A stretch of DNA of 60,000 nucleotides from Cryptomeria japonica. Lineage: Eukaryota > Streptophyta > Pinopsida > Cupressales > Cupressaceae. The notes below the pieces were generated by a model that saw only the letters and a program-made list of their open reading frames with translations, had not been told where the DNA came from and made no database searches. The position numbers and the translations under genes were made by a program. Each line of letters starts with the position of its first letter. Positions within the stretch are counted from its first letter, which is position 1. Positions 35,273 through 47,600 of the stretch are shown piece by piece. The stretch lies in the NCBI RefSeq assembly GCF_030272615.1, contig NC_081406.1:216824997-216884996 (forward strand). The letters are read 5' to 3'.

Positions 35273-35585
35273 ATGGAGGAATACTGGTATCACAAGAAGA
35301 TTAATGAAGCTAATGAAATTATTGCTTAGCTGAAAGAGACTAAAAAAAATATCTTGCTAAAAGAAAGGAACTAGCTCTACAACTAAATGAGAGTTAGGAT
35401 ATCATAGATCAAATCTTTGAACAAAGTGGATCTAAAGAAGTAGAAGTAGTCTAAGAACTGATGGAAAAGAATAAGAAGCTTACTTAAGAAATAACTTATC
35501 TAAAAAGAGAGCATGAAAGTCAGGCCCTGAGAATGACTGAAATACTAGAAGCCAACAGGATAGTAGATGAAAGAAAAAGAGATGC
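35273..35585 (+). pseudogene. nonaut-C ORF1, N-terminal coiled coil
   Basis: ATG of MEEYWYHKKINEANEII at 35273. It is Lys/Glu rich with heptad-like pattern, a frameshift at the A-run near 35343, and several stops at likely Gln codons. It is cut by chromovirus D and continues at 48450. Confidence 0.6.
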
Positions 35586-36031
35586 TACAGTGTCCACCCT
35601 TGATTCAACTTATTTTGACTAGAGTTGACTTTTATATATGCTTGATAGACTTATCTAGACTATATTTTGATGATTTGGATGATAATTACTCGTGTTGCTT
35701 CAGTGACTTATGATTGATGTTTAGACACTATTGGACATATGCCATTTTGATTATCTATATGGATGTTGGTATTATCATGATTTATCATGTGATTTGATGA
35801 TACATGTACTTGATGGATTTTATATGCTCACTATGTGATGGATTATTAATAGATTAGATTTATCATGGTTTTGATGATGATTATGATTACGCTAACCTTA
35901 CTTCATGATTACATTTGATGAGAGGTTTATGATATGTGTTTGACTATTGTTTGACTATCTTTGTGATAGAGATGATTCCACATCACTCATTGCAAGTGGG
36001 ATGTGTCGTCGTGATTCTTCATCACTTGCTT

Positions 36032-36032
<1 letters not shown>

Positions 36033-36102
<70 letters not shown>
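36033..36102 (+). repeat. (CT)n(AT)n microsatellite in D 5' LTR
   Basis: 19 CT units (36033-36070) followed by AT units (36071-36102). In the 3' LTR the CT run is missing and the AT run is longer (44634-44688). Confidence 0.95.
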
Positions 36103-36107
<5 letters not shown>

Positions 36108-37254
36108 ATTGTCGTTTTGTGGTTGCAGGATTTTGCAAGTACCAGACATCGACTCCACCTGGCTTCACAGGTCTGAGCGTGTCTTAGTTCCAATGGCTTA
36201 TGTGGTTCGGAGATGGCATAAGTTTCCCCTCACATACTCTAGTTCTAAGTTGTTCACCATGTGTAGTTAGCATCTTGGCATAATTTGCCATGTCAATTAG
36301 TAAGCTTGGTCTTTTGGTTTGGTGAGTTCAGTGTATGCCGGTTGATTTACTTGATTATGTTAGAGCAATTATGTGGCTCTTGATGTGTAGTTTTATATTG
36401 GTAATGTTTATTTTAATGTATTTAATTTATAAGTTCTGAATATTTAATTATCTGGTATTTACATTTAATTGACAATTAATGTTTATTGATTTTATGATTA
36501 TTTTATAAATTGATAAGCTTTATTGTTGTTTAATATCTATTTAATATTTGTGATTTAATCTTTAATGGTATTTGATTATTTATTTGACCTTCTTTGGTTT
36601 GATATTTATTTGGTTCTTTAATTTATTTTATTAGCTTTTGGTTTATTTGATTTTAATCCCCTTTTGGATTATTTAATTTCAGCTTATATTTACTCAATAG
36701 TTTGACTTTTATTCCTAAGTGGGGCGTATGAGCAATGGCTTCTCCATGAATGCTTGTGTCTGCAATGTTTTTGGGTTTGGGTTGAAATTGTATTATATTC
36801 TATAGTTTTAATGTTGTTGAAGTTTAATATTTGGGAAGGAACTTTATACTATTTGGATTATGTATAGTTGTTGGAAAATATATTTATTTGGTTATTCCTG
36901 TGTATGGCATTTCACGGCTCTATGAATTTGCTGTGGAAACCTTTGGTTGATTAATCCTCTCCTGTATGAGATGAGATTGGTCTTCCTTTGTGAATTCCTT
37001 TAGTTGTGATTGTTGGGAGTGTCTTTATTTGTTGCTCTGTAAGTTTTCATAGTGGTTCAGCTCTTTCACGCAATAAAATTATTTGGTTTAAATCTTGGTC
37101 TGCGGTTTGAGATGTCTTAATGTGTTTATACCCAAGTATTCTTTGTTTCTGGGTGTCTCTTCCCATATAATTTTTGAGCATTTTTGTTAAGTCTATGATT
37201 TATTATTTTACCCAAAAGTTATTTGATTTTTTTGTAAATTTGTGCAAAAGCCTT

Positions 37255-37480
37255 GTTTCTGCAAAAGCGTCGATTTGCATTGCATATGCACTATTTTGGG
37301 ATGCATTTGCACTACTTTGCACAACATATGCACAATTTTGGAATGCATAAGTGCGAATCTTGAAATAAAATCATTGTTTCAGAATGCATATGCGCGATTC
37401 TAGAATGCATAAGCATCGTCCTATGTTGCATATGCATTGTTCTATGTGGCATAAGTGCTATCCTACGGGGCAAAAGCGCC
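37255..37480 (+). repeat. GCATAAGC/GCATATGC motif array in D 5' LTR
   Basis: About nine imperfect units of roughly 25 bp, each carrying GCATAAGC, GCATATGC, GCATTTGC or GCAAAAGC. The 3' LTR has the corresponding array at 46262-46490 with many changes. Confidence 0.7.
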
Positions 37481-39429
37481 AACCTGACTGTATTTTGTAT
37501 TTTCCCAGTTTTGGTCCTTTTGAAGTATTTTCCCAAAATTATTTTGTACCAAAGGCTTTATTTGAGGTCTGTTAATATTTTCCAGTTTTGGGTTTGATTA
37601 GTTTTGATGCATTTTGGTGGTTTTGAGTATATTTGTTTTCTCTATGTATTGTGGTTGTTTTAGACTCTCTTCCATGTGGATAGGCCATGGATGATTGAGA
37701 TGATCCTTATGTTGTTTTGCATAAGAAAGTGAGTAGGTCTTGTTGTGATGTTACTCTTTATTTGATGACAACATTTTATGGCTTGTTATGCCTTTTATTT
37801 ATTGCTAGCCAATAGGTTCATTTTGCTATATTGATGTTGTTGTAGCCCTATTTATGTTGTAAAAATATGTGTGGAAGTTGTTGGCTACATTGAGTATTGT
37901 TTTCATGTATTTATGTGGTAGAGACTCTTGTGATTTATTGCTGGGCCATGTTAGGAGGAGTGGGCTTCCTTGTGATGACTAGGGTCATGAGAGATAGGCT
38001 TGCATGAGGCTTCTTGTCAGGATGCATGAAGTTTAGACCACTAGGGCACATTGGAGTTTTCCGTGATTTGTAAATAAGTGATAACCTAAAAATTGATTTG
38101 TTGGGTAGTTATATTAATGAAAAAAATGATAAATGATTTGTGCCTCATGACCTAGTCCTAGGGAGGATGTTTTAGGATAAGCATGAGAAGGCCATGAAGA
38201 TGGTAAGCTAATCTCCCTTAGTCTCTCATAGGTTGAGATGGCTCCACTTGCCCATCAGGCTAGTGCCTTGTGTTTTTATGTTATTATGTTATGAAGATGG
38301 CATGTGATGACACTCCACTCCTACATGTGATTTCCCTTTATGACTTGAGATTATGTGTATTGGATGCATTTATGTCTTGATGAGTTTTATGCCTCTTGCA
38401 ATCATTCTTGTTGCATTGTGTAAGTTCTTTCTTGAGAGTCCTTGTGTGGTTAGTCTCCTTGGTTATAGGTGCCAACTTAGGTTTAGTGTGTGTGTTGGGA
38501 CCTCATGTCATCTCCTAGCATAGGGGGTGGTTCCTTTGGTTCCACATGGTCGGGTGGTTGGTGCTTTTAGCCATTGGGATTTTCTCTTGGATTCTTCTTG
38601 CATGGATGTGGATTCTTCTTCGTGATGTACCATGGATGTACCTTGTAGCATATTTATGTAAAGGAAAGATGGAATATGTAATGTAATATCTTTGGTATAT
38701 GGTAGACGAAATCTTTAGTAGAAAAAGCTATGCTCATGATGTAATTAATGTACTTATATTTGTAAGATGAATTGTTGTTGGAAATTGGAATTTAGAGAGG
38801 TTATATTTGTACTATTGTAGAGATGTGAGTTTTATGAATCATGGAAATAAGAAGACTATAGTTGGAATAGAATGGGAATTGCTTCATGGATTAGTTGTAT
38901 TATTTTATGGATTGTTTAGAGTCTAATTAGAATGTTAAATAATCTTGAAAGAGGAATATTCATAGATTAGGAGTGAATATGTTAGAAGATGTTAATTGAA
39001 TGAGATAAATGGGAATGATTTCACATAGATGCATTGGTAGGAAGGAAATTATGCATATCATGAGGAATAAGTAATGTTGTAGGTTGTATATCTCATAGTT
39101 CTTTAACTAAAATATGATGCATTAGTGAAGGTGAAATATACCCATCATGTGTGTAGTATGTTATTGTGGAAATGAACTAAGTAATGATGTTAAAGTACCC
39201 TAGAGGAAGGTTATTGATGTTGTGTTATTTCCGCTTGCGTTAATTGATGAAATGAATAATGAAGGATTTTCATAATTGGTTAATTGGTTAATGAATGTAA
39301 ATAGATGGAGATGTTATATGTTGCATTAGTTGTCATTAGATGTTAATTAATAAAAAGGAAAATTATTATTGTCTCCATTTGTATATTATTGTTTAGCTTC
39401 TTTAGGGCATTTTGGCGAGCATTACAACT

Positions 39430-39440
39430 TGGTATCAAAG
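39430..39440 (+). other. D primer-binding site
   Basis: TGGTATCAAAG follows the LTR end (ATTACA, 39421-39426) after three bases; initiator-Met type with one change. The leader from here to the gag ATG at 39600 has no other visible feature. Confidence 0.85.
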
Positions 39441-39599
39441 ACCATGTTCAACACTGGGTACTTTGGTTTGATGGAGCCCATTGTGCATTTTAGCATTTGG
39501 CATGGGGTAGCCCAGTGGTTTTATCCCTGCTATTTATTTTCTTGTTATAGTTTCCTTAGATGTTTAGCTTATAGTCTCCTTTGCATTTTCTTAGATAAG

Positions 39600-40910
39600 A
39601 TGCCTGTTAGGGGTAGAGATCATCATCGTATTAGTCGCATGGGTACCCATAGGAACCCTCATTTTGAGGTTTCTGAAGAGTCACACCATGAGGAACAGGA
39701 GCAGAAGCAACCTAAGGATGATCCGATTCCATAGTTGGTGAATGTGCTTCAGGAGCTTCTTGGTCGCCTAGGACCGAGACACGAGGAGAACCAGTAGGAG
39801 GGATCTTGTCATTCAAAGCATCTGGAGAGAGAGCATTTGTGTTCTCCTAGGAGGATAATTGAGGTGGATTAGGAGGCACTTGTAGCTAGTCACATTAGAG
39901 ATCTAAATAGGACTCATCCTCCTACTTTTGATGGCTTAGGCAGTGGCATGGAGGCAGAGACATGGTTATTGGACTTAGGTAGGTGTTTTGCTATGCACAA
40001 GTGTAGTAGTAACACCAAGGTGAGATGTGCAATTTTGCATCTTCGTGATTTTGTGACGACATGGTGGCACATGGAGGAATAGAAGTTGCATCTAGACATA
40101 GTGATGATATCATGAGAGTTATTCTTGGAGTGGTTTCATGATAGATTTCTTTCAGATCATTGGAGGTAGAGGAAGGCTGATGAGTTCCATGATTTGAGAT
40201 AGCAGAGGATGATATGACTGTAGATTCTTCAAGCTTAGATAGTATTCAGGATATGAAGATGATGAGCTGATGTTGATTTAGCACTTTGTGAAAGGTCTTA
40301 ATGATCATATTGGTGGAGAGGTTCAGATGCATGGACCTAAGACCTTGGAGGCAGCTATAGAGAAGGTGAGACTAGCAGAGGAGAATCTTTCTTTAGCATC
40401 AGGAGGAGCGATTGGAGTACAGACAGCTAGTGCACCTGTTATAGGATCTATAGTGAGAGGACCACAAGAACAGTCTACAGGATATGCTAGGAGCCATCGT
40501 TCTTCTTTTCATAGTGGTCAGTGGTTTAAGAAGAGGTTTTCTCAGGGACAGAGATTTGCTCAACGTGCTAGATTTCAGGTTGATAGGAGTCACAATCATC
40601 AGCGTGACAGGAGACCTACTCCTTCTCAGCCAGTGTAGAGTTCACAGCCAACTTCTAGTAGAGCCAATAGTCGAGCATAGCACTAGGTAGTAGAGTGTTC
40701 ATCAGGAGAGATTGCTTCGCATGTGGACAGCCAAGTCACATTGTTGTTCATTGTCCTCATCATACTTCTCAGATCTCAAGGCAGTAGAAGCCAGCTACTT
40801 CTGAGCCTATAGTTGGAGATGCAGGCAGGTCTCATCACATTTTTGCAACGGTTGATAACCATCAAGCTGAGCATTAGGCCACCATTATTGAGACATCAGG
40901 TGTGATAGGT
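39600..40910 (+). pseudogene. D gag with CCHC knuckle (decayed)
   Basis: ATG of MPVRGRDHHR at 39600. The retrotransposon gag core lies around 39905-40300 (HPPTFDGLGSGMEAETWL, then AILHLRDFVTTWWHMEE). The C-terminal part at 40288-40638 has KTLEAAIEKVRLAEENL and a basic Gln/Arg-rich end. An intact CX2CX4HX4C knuckle (CFACGQPSHIVVHC) lies near 40711-40752. There are many TAG/TGA stops and shifts. Confidence 0.85.
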
Positions 40911-41280
40911 GGTATCTCTTGTCCAATATTATTTGATTCTAGAGCATGAGACTCTTTTATTTCTCCTTTTTTAGTAGAATGATGTGGGCTTGCTATGGCA
41001 AAGCAGGACGATAGGTGGCAGGTAGAGTTAGCTACGGGGTCCAAAGTGGTAGTGGATTCCCTTGTGCTCAATGTCCTTTAGTTTTAGGAGATTGCCATAC
41101 TTCTGTGGATCTTTGTGTTATGTCTTTGGGATCTTATGATGTGGTTCTTAGTATGGATTGGCTTGGACCTCACCAAGCACAAATAGATTGTAGAGGTAAG
41201 AGAATGCAGTGGAAGGATGATAGTGGGAAGAGTGTGGAGATTGTAGGTATTCAAAGACCTATATTTTTGCTATGTAGATG
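40911..41280 (+). pseudogene. D aspartic protease (decayed)
   Basis: The active-site region reads ILFDSRA-stop-DSFISPF where LFDSGASHSFIS is usual, so the catalytic Gly is lost. The second half is intact in style: DLCVMSLGSYDVVLSMDWLGPH (41110-41172), the YDVILGMDWL box of chromoviruses. Confidence 0.85.
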
Positions 41281-41379
41281 AAGAGGTGTGTGCCTAAGGG
41301 TTGCCAGTTGTTTGCAGTTAGAGTGAAGGATGTGGATGGGGAAATTAGCTCAGAGGATTTATTGCAATAGAATCCCATT

Positions 41380-42290
41380 CTTCAGGAGTTTACAGATGTT
41401 TTTCCTAGTGAGATTCCAGGTATGCCCCCTCGTCGAGATATAGATTTTAGGATCAATTTGGTGCCAGGAGTTGAGCCTATTTCTAAAGCTCCTTATTGGA
41501 TGACCACGTAGGAGTTGGATGACTTGAGGGTTCAGTTGGAGGAGTTGTTGGCGAAGGGGTTTATTCATCCTAGTGTGTTCCCTTGGGGTGCACCTATGTT
41601 ATTTGTGAAGAAGAAGGACGAATCTCTTCGATTATGCATTGATTACAGACAACTTAATAAGGTGACGGTGAAGAACCGATATCCCTTGCCTCAGCTAGAT
41701 AACTTATTTGATTAGATTAAGGATGTCAAAATCTTCTCTAAGATTGATCTTAAGTCCAGGTATGACCAGTTGAGGATTCAGGAGATAGACATTCATCGCA
41801 CAACTTTTCATACTAGATATGGTCATTATGAGTTCATAATAGTACCTTCTGGTCTCACAAATGCACCTTTGGTTTTCATGAGCTTGATGAATGGTGTATT
41901 CAGGTTGTATTTGGATAGATTTGTATTAGTATATCTGGATGATATTTTGATTTATTCGAGATCGGTTGAGGAGCATGAGGATCATGTGAGGCAGATTTTG
42001 TACTGTCTTAGGGAGAATCAGCTATACGCCAATTTGGCAAAGTGTGATTTCTTCCAGACAGAGGTGAGGTATCTTGGTCATGTGATTTTTGGAGAGGGTA
42101 CCACAATTGATCCCTCAAAGAGTCAGGCGATTGTTGATTGGCCAGCATCCACTAATGTGGGAGAGGTGCATAGTTTTATGGGTTTATCAGGTTATTATCA
42201 CAGATATGTTCAGGATAGCTCATCCTATCAGTTCTCTTCAGAGAAAAGGGAAGAAGTTTGTTTGCATAGAGCAGTGTGAGACATCTTTTT
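41380..42290 (+). pseudogene. D reverse transcriptase (decayed)
   Basis: Gypsy RT in order: [75 protein letters not shown], then the catalytic box VYLDDILIYS with YLDD at 41932-41943, and LAKCDFF...YLGHVI. Only a few stops occur (41509, 41713). Confidence 0.95.
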
Positions 42291-42720
42291 AGATCCTTAA
42301 GGAGCATTTGACTAGTGCACCTATTTTAGCAGTATCGGATCCTTTGGGAAATTTTGTGGTGTGCATGAATGCTTCTTTGGAGGGTCTAGGAGTAGTATTG
42401 ATGCAAGATGGTCGTGTGATTGTATATGAGTCACGTAAACTTAAGAATCGTGAGCAGAACTATCCCACCCATGATCTTGAGTTAGCGCTAGTGGTTCATG
42501 CTTTGGTTAGGTGGAGGTACTTCCTTCTTGGACATAGATTCGAGTTGCATAGTGATCACTGTAGTTTGTAGTATATCTTCATGCAGCTAAATTTGAATGC
42601 TAGGTAGTGGCATTGGATGGAGTTCTTATGTGAGTATGACTTTGAGGTGAGATATATTCAGGGTAAGGAGAATGTGGTAGCAGATGCATTGAGTCACAGG
42701 AGGCATGAGATTTCAGCAAT
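42291..42720 (+). pseudogene. D RNase H (decayed, catalytic Asp replaced)
   Basis: PILAVSDPLGNFVVCMNASLEGLGVVL has Asn where the catalytic Asp of VCTDAS is expected. YESRKLKNREQNYPTHDLELALVVHAL follows, then LHSDHCSL and, after stops, YIQGKENVVADALSH. Two TAG stops occur at likely Gln positions. Confidence 0.9.
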
Positions 42721-42829
42721 GTCTCTTAGTGTGGATTTGAGGAGTTGTATTCTTAGTGCCTTTCTTCAGATATATGGTATCAGGAGATTATTGTAGAGGT
42801 TTCTGCAAGTAGAGCTCTTGAGGGGAGGT

Positions 42830-43990
42830 ATGCAGGTTACTCAGTAGAGTTAGATGGACTCCTTAGGCATTTGGGACACATTTATGTTCCACCATCAGAT
42901 GGTCTTTGAGTTTTGATCATTTCAAAGGCACATCATGCACCTTACTCAGCACATCCAGGTGTCAAGAAGATGCACATGGATTTGAGATAGATATATCATT
43001 GGTCTAGTATGAGGAGAGCTATTGCAGATTTTGTGGCATGTTTCCTAGAGTGTTAGCAAGTGAAGGCAGAGCATCAGCATCTCGCAGGATTATTACAGTC
43101 ACATTTGGTTCCAGAATAGAAATGGGATATTATATCTATCGATTTTATAGTTGGATTGCCCATGTCTTCATGCCGTCATGATGCTATTATGGTCACTATA
43201 GATAGATTGACCAAAGTAGCACACTTTTCTCTGATCAGGTCATCTTATACAGCAACGACAGTAGCTCGAGTTTTCTTGGAAGGAGTTGTGAGGTTGTATG
43301 GTATTCCTCGGTGGATCATATTAGATCACGATCTAGTGTTCACATCAGCTTTTTGGACAACTCTTTAGCATGATTTGGGTACCCAGTTGAACTTTAGTTC
43401 AGCTTATCACTCTGAGATAGATGGACAGACAGAGAGAGTGAACCAGGTATTGGAGGATATGTTAAGGATGTACATGATGGATTAGCAGTCTCGTTGGGAG
43501 GACTATCTCTATTTGGTTGAGTTTGCATACAATAATGGTTACCATAGCTCTATAGGTATGTCTCCTTATCAAGTATTATATGGTAGACCATGTCACATGC
43601 CCTTGAGTTGGGATCATTAAGAGGATAGAGGGCATATTGGATCAAAGATGTTGTAGGATATGGAGGAGCAGGTGGCTCACATTAGAGAGCATTTGTTGGC
43701 CGCTCAAGATAGACACAAGAAATATGTGGATGCTCATCGAGTGGACAGGTAGTTTTCTGTTGGTGACAAGGTATTTCTGAGAGTTTGCCTATGAAAGAGT
43801 TTGATCTATACAGAAAAGGCTCTAAGTTGGCACATCGGTTTGTTGGACCTTTCAAGATTTTGGAGTGGATTGGTCCTGTGGCTTATCGCCTTGCCTTGCC
43901 ACCTAGCTTGTCCCACATCCATGATGTCTTTCATGTTTCAATTTTGAGGTGATATCATCCTGATATTTCACATATGTTGGATTGGAATGC
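42830..43990 (+). pseudogene. D integrase with GPF region (decayed)
   Basis: The zinc-binding part is degraded (HHAPYSAHPG...FLEC-stop-QVKAEH). The catalytic core keeps Asp in DIISIDFIVGLP (~43135), Asp in IILDHDLVF (~43320; usually SDRD) and Glu in IDGQTERVNQ (~43430). ARVFLEGVVRLYGIPRW lies between. The GPF region ([22 protein letters not shown]) is at 43838-43905 after a frameshift near 43785. Confidence 0.9.
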
Positions 43991-44014
43991 TTTGCAGGTC
44001 AAGGACGGGCAGCT

Positions 44015-44180
44015 TTCTATGGAGCCCATGCGCATTCTTCAGCACAAAGAGATGTCACTAAGAGGTCAAAGCGTAGAGTAGGTAAGGGTCTAGTGGGATC
44101 CGACTGATGACTCTTTAGCTACATGGGAGGCTCCAGTGCATATGAGAGAGCTATATCCCTATTTGTTCTCAAGCTTCTAG
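44015..44180 (+). pseudogene. D chromodomain-like C-terminus
   Basis: EPMRILQHKEMSLRGQSVE, a stop, then VRVWWDPTDDSLATWEAPVHMRELYPYLF ending at TAG 44178-44180. The pattern ..ILxxK...V.VxW......ATWE....M...YP.LF is that of chromovirus integrase chromodomains, which direct insertion into heterochromatin. Confidence 0.75.
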
Positions 44181-44191
44181 GAGTAAGCCTA

Positions 44192-44208
44192 GGCAAAGGG
44201 GGGGAGAA
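44192..44208 (+). other. D polypurine tract
   Basis: ggcaaagggggggagaa, directly before the 3' LTR start at 44209. Confidence 0.9.
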
Positions 44209-44635
44209 TGTAGTGTCCACCCTTGATTCAACTTATTTTGACTAGAGTTGACTTTTATATATGCTTGATAGACTTATCTAGACTATATTTTGATGATTTG
44301 GATGATAATTACTCATGTTGCTTCAGTGACTTATGATTGATGTTTAGACACTATTGGACATATGCCATTTTGATTATCTATATGGATGTTGGTATTATCA
44401 TGATTTATCATGTGATTTGATGATACATGTACTTGATGGATTATTAATAGATTAGATTTATCATGGTTTTGATGATGATTATGATTACACTAACCCTACT
44501 TCATGATTACATTTGATGAGATGTTTATGATATGTGTTTGACTATTATTTGACTGTCTTTGTGATAGAGATGATTCCACATCACTCATTGCAAGTGGGAT
44601 GTGTCATCATGATTCTTCATCACTTGCTTGTTCTA

Positions 44636-44693
<58 letters not shown>

Positions 44694-47600
44694 ATTATCA
44701 TTTTGTGGTTGCAGGATTTTGTAGGTACCAAACATTGACTCCACCTGGCTTCACAGGTCTGAGCATGTCTTAGTTCCAATGGCTTATGTGGCTCAGAGAT
44801 GGCATGAGTTTCCCTTCACTTACTCTAGGTCTAAGTTGTTCACCATGTGTAGTCAGCGTCTTGGCATAATTCACCATGTCAGTTAGTAAGCTTGGTCTTT
44901 TGGTTTGGTGAGTTCAGTGTATGCCAATTGATTTACTTGATTATGTTAGAGTAATTATGTGGCTCTTGATGTGTAGTTTTATATTGGTAATGTTTATTTT
45001 AATGTATTTAATTTATAAGTTCTAAATATTTAATTATCTGGTATTTACATTTAATTGACAATTAATGTTTATTGATTTTATGATTATTTTATAATTGATA
45101 AGCTTTATTGTTGTTTAATATCTATTTAATATTTGTGATTTAATCCCTAATGGTATTTGATTATTTATTTGACCTTCTTTGGTTTGATATTTATTTGATA
45201 TCTTACATTTATTTTGTTCTTTAATTTATTTTATTAGCTTTTGGTTTATTTGATTTTAATCCCCTTTTGGATTATTTAATTTCAGCTTATATCTATTCAA
45301 TAGTTTGACTTTTATTCCTAAGTGGGGTGTATGAGCACATTAAATTCAATAAAGAAATAAAAATAATCCCACTTATCTAAATAAGTATATTTTATTTACT
45401 TTACCTACCCTTCACTCTCATTGGTTAAATTCAAAATGGGTGAATAAATTATATTATATGGTGGGTTGGTAAAATATACTCCAAAATGGAATATTTTGAT
45501 TGGCCGAAATTGAGGCTAGGGTTTTGGATTATTGTTGCTTTTTATTTTCCTTCCTCTGAAGTTTTTCAGGTTGGTTTTTGCTCTTCTCTAGAAATTTTTC
45601 CAGCAAGCTTCTTTCTTGGCTTTGGGATTTCTTCTCTCTTGGATTTGGCTGGAGCTTGGATTGGACTTGGTTGGCTTGTGGGAAATTTTCTTTAGCTTCA
45701 TTTTCCATTTCTTCAGGTTGTAGGTTGGAGTTCTTTTCCTTTGCAATTGTTTTCAATGGCTTCTCCGTGAATGCTTGTGTCAGCATTATTTTTGTGTTTG
45801 GGTTGAAATTGTATTTCATTCTATAGTTTTAATGTTGTTGAAGTTTAATATTTGGGAAGGAACTTTATACTATTTGGTTTATGTATAGTTGTTGGAAAAT
45901 ATATTTATTTGGTTATTCCTGTGTATGGCATTTCACGGCTCTGTGAATTTGCTGTGGAAACCTTTGGTTGATTAATCCTCTCCTGTATGAGAGGAGACTG
46001 GTCTTCCTTTGTGAAGTCCTTCAGTTGTGATTGTTGGGACTATCTTTATTTGTTGCTTTGTGAGTTTTTACAATAGCTTAGCTCTTTTATGCTGTGAAGT
46101 TATTTGGTTTAAATCTTGGTTTGTGGTTTGAGATGTCTTAATGTGTTTATACCCAAGTATTCTTTGTTTCTGGACATCTCTTCCCATATAATTTTTGAAC
46201 ATTTTCGTTAAGTCTGTGATTTATTATTTTACCTGAAAGTTATTTGATTTTTCCATAAATTTGTGCAAAAGTGTTGTTTCTGCAAAAGCATTGATTTGCA
46301 TTGCATATGCGTTGTTTTGGCATACATTTGCATTGCTCTGGATAGCATATGCGCGATTTTGGAATGCATAAGCAAGAATCTGGAAACAAAAGCATTGTTT
46401 CAGAATGCACATGCATGATTTTGGAATGCATAAGCACTATTGTGTGTTGCATATGGGCTAACTGTGTGGCATAAGCATTGTCCTACGAGGCAAAAGCGCT
46501 AACCTGACTGTATTTTGTATTTTCCTAGTTTTGGTCCTTTTGAAGTATTTTCCTGAAATGATTTTGTACCAGAGGCTTTATTTGAGGTCTGTTAATGTTT
46601 TCCAGCTTTGGGTTTGATTAGTATTGATGCATTTTGGTGGTTTTGAGTATATTTGTTTTCTCTATGTATTGTGGTTGTTTTAGACTCTCTTCCATGTGGA
46701 TAGGCCATGGATGATTGAGATGATCCTTATGTTGTTTTGGATCAGCAAGGGAGTAGGTTTTGCTGTGATGTTACTCTTTATTTGATGGCAGCATTTTATG
46801 GCTTGTTATGCCTTTGTTTATTGCTAGACAAGAGGTTCATTTTGCTATATTGATGTTGTTGTAGCCCTATTTATGTTGTAAAAATATGTGTGGAAGTTGT
46901 TGGTTGCATTGAGTATTGTTTTCATTTATTTATGTGGTAGAGCCTCTTGTGATTTATTGTTGGGCCATGTTAAGAGGTGTGAGCTTCCTTGTGATGACTG
47001 GGGTCATGACAGATAGGCTTGCATGAGGTTCCTTGTAAGGATGCATGAAGTTTAGACCGCTACGACACATTGGAGTTTTCCATGATTTGTAAATAACTGA
47101 TAACCTAATAATCGATGGGTTGGGTAGTTAGATTAATTAATAAGATAATAATTGATTTGTGTCTCATGACTTAGTCCTAGGGAGGATGTATTAGGATAGG
47201 CACAAGAAGGCCATGAAGACGGTAAGCTAATCTCCCTTAGTCTCTCATAGGTTGAGATGGCTCCACTTGCCCATCAAGCTAGTGCTTGTGTTGTTATGAT
47301 ATTATGTTATGAAGATGGCATGTGATGACACTCCACTCCTACATGTGTTTTCCATTTATGACTTGAGATTATGCGTATTGGATGCATTTATGTCTTGATG
47401 AGTTTTACGCCTTTGCGAGTCATTCTTGTTGCATTGTGTAAGTTCTTGCTTGAGAGTCCTTATGTGGTTAGTCTCCTTGGTTATATGTGCCAACTTAGGT
47501 TTAGTGTGTGTGTTGGGACCTCATGTCATCTCCTAGAATGGGGGGTGGTTCCTTTGGTTCCACATGGTCGGGTGGTTGGTGCTTTTAGCCGTTTGGATGT

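Larger units (their letters stand above)
35586..39426 (+). repeat. D 5' LTR
   Basis: 3,841 bp. It starts TACAGTGTCC (the 3' copy has TGTAGTGTCC, so the TG has decayed) and ends AGCATTACA. It lacks a ~418-bp segment present in the 3' LTR (45338-45755). It contains a (CT)n(AT)n microsatellite and an array of GCATAAGC/GCATATGC motifs. Short frames in it are not genes. Confidence 0.9.

Noticed and set aside
35987-36193. Open frames with long Tyr-Ile and Arg-Glu runs
   Set aside because: They are translations of the (CT)n(AT)n microsatellite in the D LTR.
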